From NCBI GenBank assembly GCA_934675465.1, contig CAKUQM010000025.1:1-27313 (forward strand): 27,313 nucleotides of DNA. Reading direction: 5' to 3'. Shown in pieces: positions 8,549 to 16,098 of this stretch. How positions within the stretch are numbered: position 1 is the stretch's first letter; every line of letters starts with the position of its first letter. Made by a program: the position numbers and the translations under genes. The notes beneath the pieces were generated by a model. It made no database searches. It was not told the DNA's origin and saw nothing but the letters and a program-made list of their open reading frames with translations. The DNA is from an uncultured Erysipelotrichaceae bacterium (GTDB lineage Bacteria > Bacillota_I > Bacilli_A > Erysipelotrichales > Erysipelotrichaceae).

Positions 8549-9682
8549 ATGAAGGATGTAATTATTATTGGAGCTGGTTTTGCAGGTGCTACTGTCGCGA
8601 ATGTGTTGGCTAATAAGGGCAAGAATGTTTTGATAATTGATAAGAGAGATCATATTGGTGGTAATGCCTATGATTATATGGAAGAAGATATCTTAATTCA
8701 TAAGTATGGTCCTCATATCTTCCATACTAATTCTAAGGAAGTATTTGATTACTTAAGCAATTTTACTGAGTGGTATAAGTATGAACATAAGGTGTTGGGT
8801 CATGTTGATAATAAGCTAGTACCTATTCCTTTTAACTTTAAATCAATTGAGGAATGTTTACCTGAAAAGGCTGAGAAGTTAATTGAATTATTAAAGAAGG
8901 ATTATGGTGAGGGCAAGAAAGTGCCTATCATGGAATTATTAACTAATGAGAATAGAGATATTCGTTATTTAGCTAATTATATCTATGAACATGTTTTCAA
9001 GTATTACACTATGAAACAATGGGATATGAAGGTTGAAGAACTTGATAGTGCGGTTAGTGCGAGAGTTCCTGTTAATACTTCTTATGATGATAGATATTTT
9101 AATGATACTTATCAATATATGCCTAAAGGTGGTTATACAAAGTTGATAAGCAAGATGTTGGACAATGAACATATTGAAGTATTATTGAATACCAATGTCA
9201 CTGATATCCTGAAGTTAAGCAATGGAACTATTTATTATAATGGTGAAATTTTTGAAGGTGATGTTTATTATTCAGGCGCTATTGATGAATTATTTGAATA
9301 TAAACATGGTGAATTGCCATATCGTTCTTTAGATTTGATTCTTGAAAGATTAAATAGAACTTTCCAGGATGCTGCTACTGAGAATTATCCTGAAAATGAT
9401 GTTAGATTTACAAGAATTACTGAATATAAGCATTTTATGGAAGAAGAACCTGATGGTGTAACTTATATTCATACAGAATATCCTTTCCCATATAGAAGAG
9501 ATGCGGAAGTTGGTAATGTTCCTTATTATCCAATTATTAGTGATGAGAACCAAGCTCTATATGAAACATATGTGAAAGAAGCTAGCAAGTATCCTAAGTT
9601 ACATTTAATTGGAAGATTAGCTGAATATAAGTATTACAATATGGATGCCATTGTCTTAAAGGCTTTAGAAATTACTAAATAA
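8549..9682 (+). CDS. glf: UDP-galactopyranose mutase
   Basis: This FAD enzyme interconverts UDP-galactopyranose and UDP-galactofuranose in the cytosol, so its presence is the best clue that the polymer contains galactofuranose. Seen: the N-terminal dinucleotide fold VIIIGAGFAGATVANVLA (GxGxxG at residues 8-13), the GGNAYD segment, HKYGPHIFHT, YKYEHKV, LVPIPFN, the KQWDM segment, and the C-terminal LIGRLAEYKYYNMD that closes the FAD site. Length (377) is normal for the family. A strong Shine-Dalgarno (AAGGGGA) precedes ATG 8549. It is the last gene of the operon and its stop lies within the base of the terminator at 9677. Confidence 0.98.
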   Translation: MKDVIIIGAGFAGATVANVLANKGKNVLIIDKRDHIGGNAYDYMEEDILIHKYGPHIFHTNSKEVFDYLSNFTEWYKYEHKVLGHVDNKLVPIPFNFKSIEECLPEKAEKLIELLKKDYGEGKKVPIMELLTNENRDIRYLANYIYEHVFKYYTMKQWDMKVEELDSAVSARVPVNTSYDDRYFNDTYQYMPKGGYTKLISKMLDNEHIEVLLNTNVTDILKLSNGTIYYNGEIFEGDVYYSGAIDELFEYKHGELPYRSLDLILERLNRTFQDAATENYPENDVRFTRITEYKHFMEEEPDGVTYIHTEYPFPYRRDAEVGNVPYYPIISDENQALYETYVKEASKYPKLHLIGRLAEYKYYNMDAIVLKALEITK

Positions 9683-9717
9683 ATAGAAGGTTCGTTATGA
9701 ATCTTCTATTTATTTTT
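9677..9717 (+). terminator. Strong intrinsic terminator after glf
   Basis: An inverted repeat pairs 9677-9693 with 9699-9715: 17 base pairs including one G-U, with a 5-base loop (GTTAT) and a T-run at 9713-9717. The outer part overlaps the glf stop codon. It separates the glf operon from the next unit, whose -10 box begins only 10 bases after the T-run. Confidence 0.85.
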
Positions 9718-9726
9718 ATATAAGTT

Positions 9727-9732
9727 TATAAT
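9727..9732 (+). promoter_or_regulatory. -10 box for a leaderless-type start of the second LtaS-like gene
   Basis: A perfect TATAAT is followed after 7 bases (ending TAAAGT) by ATG 9740. There is no Shine-Dalgarno in between and no -35 is recognisable; the -35 position falls in the terminator stem. The geometry places the transcription start at or next to the ATG. Confidence 0.62.
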
Positions 9733-9739
9733 TTAAAGT

Positions 9740-11581
9740 ATGAGGAAAAAGAACATTATTAACATTTTATTTGAAGCATTATTTTATTTATGCATTTTTG
9801 CGTATATGTTGGTGATTAAAGGTATATACTCAACAAACGTTTCCTATGATTTAAAAGTATTTTTTGGCTTTGCGTTAATTATTGTAGGGGTATGTATTTT
9901 AGTTGGTGGCCATGTAAATAAGTATGTATCTTTAGTGTTGTGTATTATTTATACTTTATATCTTGTAGCTCAAAAGACATATTACAAAGGCTTTGGATCA
10001 TATTTCCGCTTTTCTACTGCTAAGGAATTATCTTCTGAAGTAGCGGGACAGGGCGGCGCCATTAATGAATTATTTGATATGAAGGATATTATTCCTTTTG
10101 TGGTGTTATTGGGTATTGTTGTAGCTTTCTTGGTTCTTAGATATTGTTTTAAAATTAAGACTAAGTATAAGTGGTATGTTCACTTGAGTTCATTACTTTG
10201 TTTCTTGTTATCTTTTGTATCTATCAATAGTATGATTAAACAAATATATTCAACAAATACCAACGATAATTTCCAAATCTATCATACAGATTTTTATTTG
10301 TATGATACTGTAAGTAATCCGAAGGCTTTTGTGGATAACTTGGGGTTATTAACTTTTGAGTTTAGGGATTTACAAAGTTTAATTGAGAATCAAAAGAATA
10401 CTGAATTATATAAAAATAATATAGATGAATATTTCAAAAATAATACTTCAATTATAGAATCAAATAATTATACGGGTTTATTTAAAGATAAATCATTGTT
10501 AATAATTCAAGCTGAATCTTTAAATAATTTTGGTATTAATAAAGAGTTAACGCCTACTTTATATAGAATGATTAGTAATAGTATTCAAATTACTAACTTT
10601 GACACACCATTACTTATTGGTTCAACAAGCGATAGTGAATTTATGGTTAATACATCATTCATTCCAGAAGCTGAAGGTTATTCTGTTTGTTACCAATATG
10701 TAAATAATACATATCCATTAACACTTGGCAATTTGTTTAAGAATAATGGTTATAGCACTAATGCCTTCCATAATAATTTTGGCGAGTACTATAACAGATT
10801 TACTACATTCAATAATTATGGTTATGAGTTTTTTGATAGTTATGGTCTAGGTATTGAATCTGAGGCTAATGATGCTTCTGTAAGTGAACAAATCGCTTGG
10901 ATTGATACTGAAAAAGAAAAGTTTATGTCTATGTGGATTTCTTATTCTGGACACCAACCATACGGATTAGAAGATGTTGGAGTTAATGATGCTGACGTTG
11001 AAAAAATTAAATCTTTGTATCCAAATTTAAATGATGATTATGTTAGTTATTTTGCTAAGGCAATGGATTTTGATAGAGCAGTTGAACAATTTTTAAATGT
11101 TATGGAATGGACTGGAAGACTTGATGATGTTGTTGTGGTTGTTTATGGTGATCATGTCGCAAAAGGTTTAGATCTATCTAGAGGAACTAATTTTGATGAA
11201 GTTTTTGGTGTAAATAGTGATGATAATCCTTCTATTACTTATACTCCATTGTTTATTTATGCTAATGATATGGAACATAAAGTGGTTAATAAATATTGTA
11301 CGGCTTTGGATATTCTACCAACATTAATGAATCTATGGGATATTGATTACGATGATGAATATGCTTTTGGTCATGATATCTTAGATGATGATTATACAGG
11401 TTTTAGTTTTGATGCGAATGGTAATTATTGGAATAGTGATTTCTATTTCAATTCTTCAAATAACACAATAACAACTTATAATGGTTATAGTGAAGATAGC
11501 GCTAGAGAAATTGTTAATAATTTCAATAAAAAAAGAGAAATCTGTAAAGAGATATTAAAGATCGATTATTTTAAGAAATAG
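9740..11581 (+). CDS. LTA-synthase-like membrane phosphoglycerol transferase (second copy)
   Basis: Same architecture as the protein at 929: about five N-terminal helices (within residues 10-175) and an extracellular sulfatase-like domain, 613 residues in all. Catalytic residues are present at near-identical positions: E259 (QAESLNNF), T296 (GSTSDSEF), H405 (SGHQPYG) and D471-H472 (YGDHVAKG). The two copies share ITPTLY/LTPTLY and long similar segments around the nucleophile but differ in the linker and C-terminus, so they probably act on different acceptors or at different steps. Predicted reaction: phosphatidylglycerol to diacylglycerol, with glycerol-phosphate added to a glycan. It heads a unit with a polyprenyl-phosphate GT2 and an MBOAT/SGNH pair, which fits a decoration module. 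ATG 9740 has no ribosome binding site but a -10 box 7 bases upstream. Confidence 0.9.
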   Translation: MRKKNIINILFEALFYLCIFAYMLVIKGIYSTNVSYDLKVFFGFALIIVGVCILVGGHVNKYVSLVLCIIYTLYLVAQKTYYKGFGSYFRFSTAKELSSEVAGQGGAINELFDMKDIIPFVVLLGIVVAFLVLRYCFKIKTKYKWYVHLSSLLCFLLSFVSINSMIKQIYSTNTNDNFQIYHTDFYLYDTVSNPKAFVDNLGLLTFEFRDLQSLIENQKNTELYKNNIDEYFKNNTSIIESNNYTGLFKDKSLLIIQAESLNNFGINKELTPTLYRMISNSIQITNFDTPLLIGSTSDSEFMVNTSFIPEAEGYSVCYQYVNNTYPLTLGNLFKNNGYSTNAFHNNFGEYYNRFTTFNNYGYEFFDSYGLGIESEANDASVSEQIAWIDTEKEKFMSMWISYSGHQPYGLEDVGVNDADVEKIKSLYPNLNDDYVSYFAKAMDFDRAVEQFLNVMEWTGRLDDVVVVVYGDHVAKGLDLSRGTNFDEVFGVNSDDNPSITYTPLFIYANDMEHKVVNKYCTALDILPTLMNLWDIDYDDEYAFGHDILDDDYTGFSFDANGNYWNSDFYFNSSNNTITTYNGYSEDSAREIVNNFNKKREICKEILKIDYFKK

Positions 11582-11590
11582 GGGTTACAT

Positions 11591-12508
11591 ATGTTAAGTA
11601 TTATTGTTCCATGTAAAAATGAAGAAGAAGCTATTCCATTGTTTTATCCAGTGTTAAAAGAAAACTTAGATAAGATGGATGTTGAATATGAATTATTAAT
11701 TGTTGATGATGGTTCAACTGATAAGACAGTTGAAGTTTCTTTGAAGTTAAAGGAAAAGGATCCAAATATAAAAGTTATTAGTTTTTCACGTAACTTCGGT
11801 AAAGAAGCTGGTATGTTGGCTGGCATGAAAGAGGCTAAGGGTGATTATGTAGTCATCATGGATGCTGACTTACAAGATCCGCCTGCTTTATTGTCTGAGA
11901 TGTATAACTATGTAAATAGTGGTGAATATGATAGCGCTGCTACTTATAGAGTTACTAGAAAGGGTGAACCACCTATTAGATCTTTCTTTGCACGCCAATT
12001 TTATAAGTTAATCAATAAGATGATTGATGTAGAGATTGTGGATGGAGCTAGAGATTATCGTTTGATGAATCGTAAGATGGTTGATGCGATTATTTCTTTA
12101 CCTGAATATAATCGTTTTTCTAAGGGTATTTTCTCTTGGGTTGGTTTTAAGACCAAATATATCGAATTTGAAAATGTTGAAAGAGTAGCTGGTGAGACTA
12201 AGTGGAGTTTCTTTAAGCTATTTAGTTATGCGATTGATGGAATTGTGGGTTTTACCACTGCACCACTTCGTTTAGCAACCTACTCCGGTTTGTTTGTATC
12301 ATTATTCGGTTTTATCTATATGCTTTATATTGTGATTAAAGCTATGACTATTGGCGATCCTGTTGCCGGTTATCCTAGTATGATTGCGATTATTTGTTTA
12401 TTAGGCGGTATTCAGCTATTAGTAATTGGTATTATGGGTGAATATTTAGGAAAAACTTATATGGAGTCTAAGAAGAGACCGCAATATATAGTGAAGGAAA
12501 TTAAATAA
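11591..12508 (+). CDS. Polyprenyl-phosphate glycosyltransferase (GtrB/CsbB-like GT2)
   Basis: A DPM1-type GT2 enzyme of 305 residues expected to transfer a sugar from a nucleotide donor to undecaprenyl phosphate on the inner leaflet. Seen: SIIVPCKNEEEAI, D39-D40 in IVDDGSTDKT, SFSRNFGKEAGMLAGM, the metal-binding DAD (91-93) in MDADLQDPP, DYRLMNRK, FSWVGFKT, and two C-terminal transmembrane helices (about 235-258 and 266-290) ending in GEYLGKTYMESKKRPQYIV. In the GtrB/CsbB systems such a donor is flipped and then used by a polytopic GT-C enzyme. Candidate partners here are the protein at 5720 and the broken YfhO at 99. A GGGG site precedes ATG 11591, and the stop overlaps the following ATG by one base. 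Confidence 0.93.
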   Translation: MLSIIVPCKNEEEAIPLFYPVLKENLDKMDVEYELLIVDDGSTDKTVEVSLKLKEKDPNIKVISFSRNFGKEAGMLAGMKEAKGDYVVIMDADLQDPPALLSEMYNYVNSGEYDSAATYRVTRKGEPPIRSFFARQFYKLINKMIDVEIVDGARDYRLMNRKMVDAIISLPEYNRFSKGIFSWVGFKTKYIEFENVERVAGETKWSFFKLFSYAIDGIVGFTTAPLRLATYSGLFVSLFGFIYMLYIVIKAMTIGDPVAGYPSMIAIICLLGGIQLLVIGIMGEYLGKTYMESKKRPQYIVKEIK

Positions 12509-13911
12509 TGTTTATAGGGAACTATTATTATGAGCCGATTAGATCACTTCCTGCGCTGACTGTAACCAGTGCTTATTTTGTGATGTTTTGTTTTGTGGTA
12601 TTTTGTTTATCTAGGCCTTTTAAATCATTTTTGAGGCCTTTAATTTTGCTTATAGCTAACTTTATATTTGTTTATTCTTTTGGCTTAAATAATTTATTGT
12701 GGTTATTAGGTTTCTCTATCGTAGGGTATTTATTGGGTTTAGTAAATGATAAACATAAGAATAAATATATCGTTATCATTTCATCAATGATATACGGTGT
12801 TGCGTTATTGGGATATAAACTAATTAATTTAACAGATAACAGTATTATTATTCCTTTAGGTTTATCTTTCTACTCATTTAAGATTATTTCTTATTTGTGT
12901 GATATTTATTCTGGAAAAATTGTGGCTGAAAAGAATATTATTTTTTACTTGGATTATGTAATGTTCTTTCCGTGTATTACTGCAGGTCCTATAAATAGAG
13001 CTGAATATTTCTTAAAGGAAATTAGAAGTAAACATGAATTTGATTATCAGGATATCGCAAGTGGTTTCTTTTTAGTGGTTTGTGGTATTTTTGAGAAATT
13101 AGTGTTTTGTGATTTTATAGGAAGTGTTGTAACTAGAAGTTTAAATGTTGAGTTAAATGGTTTAAATACATTGCTAGGTGTTGTTTTATATTCATTTCAA
13201 ATCTATTTAGACTTTGATTCTATTTCTAATATCGCGATTGGTAGTGCTAGAATGCTTGGTTTTAAGTTGGATAGAAACTTCCACGTGCCTTATTTAGCTA
13301 CTAGTATTAAGGATTTCTGGAACAGGTGGCATATTTCTTTATCATCTTGGCTAAGAGACTATATTTATTTCCCATTAGGTGGAAGTAGAAAGGGTGATTT
13401 AAGAAAATATTTAAATATTTTAATTGTTTTCTTTGTATCATCTTTGTGGCATGGTATCACATTAAACTTCTTAATTTGGGGTATGGGCCATGGTGTCATT
13501 AGAATTATTGAGGATTTAATTGCGAAGCTATTTAAGAATAAGAAGCCAAACTTCTTTGTTTCATTATTCTTGATTTTAATTAATTTTATAGTTGTAACTA
13601 CTCTATGGATTTTCTTTAAGTATGATTTTAGTGAGGCTGTCGCAACTATTCAAAGAATATTTATGAAATCACCTTTGAACTTCGAAACAATCGGCTTAAC
13701 TCATAATGAAATTATTTGGTTATGCATTGTCTTATCTGTTGTTGTAGTTACAGATATCCTACGTTATTTCTTTGATTTAGGAGATTTCTATGGTAAACAT
13801 ATCTTTATCATTAGATTTGTATTGTATGTAGCCATGATTTTATTATTCTTAGTGTTTGGCATGTATGGTGGTAGCTTTGATGCGAATGATTTTATTTATA
13901 GGTGGTTTTGA
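12508..13911 (+). CDS. MBOAT O-acyltransferase (DltB/AlgI-like), first copy
   Basis: A 467-residue integral membrane protein with about ten or more helices. MBOAT hallmarks are FFPCITAGPINR (about 150-165), the FWNRWHISLSSWLRDYIYFPLGG segment (about 270-295) and the catalytic-type histidine H315 in SSLWHG. Such proteins pass an acyl group through the membrane to a surface polymer, as DltB does with D-alanine and PatA/AlgI with acetyl. The SGNH partner follows after only two bases, the usual arrangement. No dltA/dltC genes are present, so acetyl or another acyl-CoA-derived group is more likely than D-alanine. This is inference. Shine-Dalgarno AAGGA lies near 12494. Confidence 0.93.
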   Translation: MFIGNYYYEPIRSLPALTVTSAYFVMFCFVVFCLSRPFKSFLRPLILLIANFIFVYSFGLNNLLWLLGFSIVGYLLGLVNDKHKNKYIVIISSMIYGVALLGYKLINLTDNSIIIPLGLSFYSFKIISYLCDIYSGKIVAEKNIIFYLDYVMFFPCITAGPINRAEYFLKEIRSKHEFDYQDIASGFFLVVCGIFEKLVFCDFIGSVVTRSLNVELNGLNTLLGVVLYSFQIYLDFDSISNIAIGSARMLGFKLDRNFHVPYLATSIKDFWNRWHISLSSWLRDYIYFPLGGSRKGDLRKYLNILIVFFVSSLWHGITLNFLIWGMGHGVIRIIEDLIAKLFKNKKPNFFVSLFLILINFIVVTTLWIFFKYDFSEAVATIQRIFMKSPLNFETIGLTHNEIIWLCIVLSVVVVTDILRYFFDLGDFYGKHIFIIRFVLYVAMILLFLVFGMYGGSFDANDFIYRWF

Positions 13912-13913
13912 TT

Positions 13914-15344
13914 ATGAATAAAGTATTAAGAACGATTTGGAATTTATTAAAAATAGCCATGGGTGTATGTGTGATATGTTGTACTTTTTATTTTGGTTAT
14001 AATTTTTTAAGCAATAAGTTTAGAAATCCAGATGCTTATTATAACGATTCATTCCATAATTTGCCTGAAGATAGCATGGATGTTATTGTGCTAGGCTCTA
14101 GTCATGCGCAGTATTCTTTTTCACCTACTTTTTTTTATGAAGATACAGGTTTATATGCTTATACATTGGGCAGTGCATGCCAACCGTTAGAAGTTTCTTA
14201 TCAAATGTTGAGAGAGGCTTTAAAAACACAAAGTCCAAAACTTGTTATATTAGAAACTTATACTGCTACACCACTAAGAAGTGCTTGTGAGGCAGATAGT
14301 TGTTATGTAACGGCCGAGTATCAAATGAGGGGTATGGAAAAGATTAATACTATTAATTATCTTCCTGAGGAAAAAGCAGCTTCTTATCGTAATGATTTTA
14401 TAAATTATCATAATGATTGGAGAACCAAAGAATCGTTTGAATTCTTATTTGAAGAAGGAGATAAGAGTATTGATCCTGCTTTAGGCTTTGTGCCTGTAGA
14501 GTCATATTCACCATACGAAAACTGGTGGCGTGCTAATCTTTTCGATGATAAGAGTAGTGATGTAGAACTTGATGAATTAGATTTGGAATCATTAAATAAC
14601 ATTGTTAGTTTGTGCAAAGAAAATGATATTCAATTATTGATGTATTTTGTGCCTATGGATATGATTGATGAGATAAATCAAAAGTATCGTTATAAAGTTT
14701 GGGATTTTTGTGAAGAAAATAATATCAAATATGTAGATTTTGTAGATTTAAGCTTTGAATTGGATTACAGAATACCTATACATAACGATGGTTTTCATTC
14801 AATGGTTTCAGGGGCTAGCTGTATTACCAATTATTTGGCTAATTATATAAAGGGTAACGACTACGAATTCGTTCATAAAAACAATGATGGATTAAATAAT
14901 ATATATAAAAAGTATATCTATATATATGATTTTGCCTTATTGCGTGGCGAACACAATCCTAATAAATATTTGGATAGAGTGATTAATTTTCCTGGTTTAA
15001 AATTGATTAGATACAACGGCAGTGAGTTGAATCCAAGACTTAGAAACACTTTCGATAAGATGGGATTAAATGATCTAAAGGAATCATGTGAATATTACGC
15101 GATTATGCGTGGGTCGGATATTCTAGCTAGTGGCACAGATTCTATAAGTTTGGATGTGGATGACCATCATTTTGAGATAAGCAATTCTGGTATTTTCTTT
15201 GATGATAATCAACTTGATTATGGAGAAAATATTGGTTTAGTACTTTTTGACGACTCGTACGTTAATTATGAAATTAAGCAACTTGACTATTCTTGGGGTT
15301 TATTGTGGGATAGTGATTATGATTTTGACTATAATCATAAATAA
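13914..15344 (+). CDS. SGNH/DltD-like partner of the MBOAT protein, with C-terminal extension
   Basis: One N-terminal helix (about 10-31) and an extracytoplasmic SGNH-type domain. The nucleophile candidate is in GSSH (61-64) and the acid/base pair in NDGFH (D292 and H295), as in DltD and AlgX/AlgJ-like proteins that finish O-acylation of surface glycans. The core ends near residue 325. A further ~150 residues form an acidic, aromatic-rich tail of unknown fold (DFDYNHK end), absent from the shorter partner at 23887. I place the start at ATG 13914, preceded by AGGTGG at about 13900. An upstream in-frame GTG at 13902 is less likely because it lies in that site. The pair with the upstream MBOAT protein is translated from nearly abutting genes. 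Confidence 0.85.
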   Translation: MNKVLRTIWNLLKIAMGVCVICCTFYFGYNFLSNKFRNPDAYYNDSFHNLPEDSMDVIVLGSSHAQYSFSPTFFYEDTGLYAYTLGSACQPLEVSYQMLREALKTQSPKLVILETYTATPLRSACEADSCYVTAEYQMRGMEKINTINYLPEEKAASYRNDFINYHNDWRTKESFEFLFEEGDKSIDPALGFVPVESYSPYENWWRANLFDDKSSDVELDELDLESLNNIVSLCKENDIQLLMYFVPMDMIDEINQKYRYKVWDFCEENNIKYVDFVDLSFELDYRIPIHNDGFHSMVSGASCITNYLANYIKGNDYEFVHKNNDGLNNIYKKYIYIYDFALLRGEHNPNKYLDRVINFPGLKLIRYNGSELNPRLRNTFDKMGLNDLKESCEYYAIMRGSDILASGTDSISLDVDDHHFEISNSGIFFDDNQLDYGENIGLVLFDDSYVNYEIKQLDYSWGLLWDSDYDFDYNHK

Positions 15345-15350
15345 TTTTTT
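15317..15350 (+). terminator. Weak AT-rich terminator overlapping the SGNH stop
   Basis: An 8-bp inverted repeat (15317-15324 with 15333-15340, 8-base loop) is followed by TAAT and a six-base T-run at 15345-15350. The stem is almost all A/T, so termination may be partial. Confidence 0.45.
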
Positions 15351-15370
15351 GTGATACAGATAATACAGAG

Positions 15371-15400
15371 TTGTTATTATTTATAGGATGGTGTTACAAT
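15371..15400 (+). promoter_or_regulatory. Promoter (-35 and extended -10) for the unknown/LCP unit
   Basis: TTGTTA at 15371-15376 (four of six to TTGACA), 18-base spacer, then TACAAT at 15395-15400 preceded by TGT (extended -10). ATG 15409 follows after 8 bases. GAGG at 15404-15407 lies only 1 base from the ATG, too close to act as a ribosome binding site. Confidence 0.6.
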
Positions 15401-15408
15401 ATCGAGGT

Positions 15409-16098
15409 ATGAAAAATTTATTTAAAAACCCTAAGACAAGAAAGAGAAATTTAATTCTTGCAATTTTGCCCTTTGTTATAGTGGCTAGCATATGTGGCTT
15501 TATAGCAGTCAAGTCTATTAATTCTATAAGCGGTAATGCAATAGGTACTTCAAAAGAATCTTATAAGGATTCAATTGATTCTATGGATTATCATTTGAGA
15601 AGTAATGCGACTAAGTATCAAACTGAGCTTTTTAGAGAGTTGACAAAAGCAGTTGATAATGGAAGTGACAAGTATGAGATCGCAAGATTGGTTGCTGAAA
15701 ACTATGTTGCGGATTTTTATACATGGACAAATAAAGATGGTACATATGATGTAGGTGGCATGTATTATGTTTATTCTCCACAAAAGACTACCATCTATAC
15801 TCAAGCTCGTAATACTTACTACAAGTATGTAACTTATTATATTAATCAATTTGGTGCTAAGAACTTATTGGAAGTTGAAAATATAACTTCAACTCTTGGT
15901 GATAAAGTTGGTACATATGAGCTTGAAGGGAAGAAATATGATTCTTATTTTGTAACTTGTGAATGGACATATAAGAACGAAGAAACTTTTGCTAATATAA
16001 GTACAACAATTGATGGTGGCTTTGTTAAAAAAGAATACTTTACAATTATTGAAAGAGATGGGCGTTTTGAGATTGTTCAAGCGTATGGTGATAACTAA
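15409..16098 (+). CDS. Membrane-anchored extracytoplasmic protein of unknown function
   Basis: I do not recognise a family. The 229 residues comprise a short basic cytosolic segment (KNLFKNPKTRKRN), one helix (about 14-36), and an extracytoplasmic domain. That domain has an alpha-helical first part (YHLRSNATKYQTELFRELTK) and then beta-rich sequence with many tyrosines and threonines. The second part is vaguely reminiscent of NTF2-like folds, but I cannot support that. It overlaps the LCP gene by one base (TAATG), so it probably acts with that ligase, for example as an accessory or regulatory subunit. An alternative ATG at 15388 would add seven residues but lies upstream of the -10 box. ATG 15409 fits the start geometry seen at other unit heads. 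Confidence 0.75.
   Translation: MKNLFKNPKTRKRNLILAILPFVIVASICGFIAVKSINSISGNAIGTSKESYKDSIDSMDYHLRSNATKYQTELFRELTKAVDNGSDKYEIARLVAENYVADFYTWTNKDGTYDVGGMYYVYSPQKTTIYTQARNTYYKYVTYYINQFGAKNLLEVENITSTLGDKVGTYELEGKKYDSYFVTCEWTYKNEETFANISTTIDGGFVKKEYFTIIERDGRFEIVQAYGDN

Noticed and set aside
9690..9702. Terminator loop region as a riboswitch or ncRNA
   Set aside because: The 17-bp stem with a 5-base loop and T-run is a plain intrinsic terminator.
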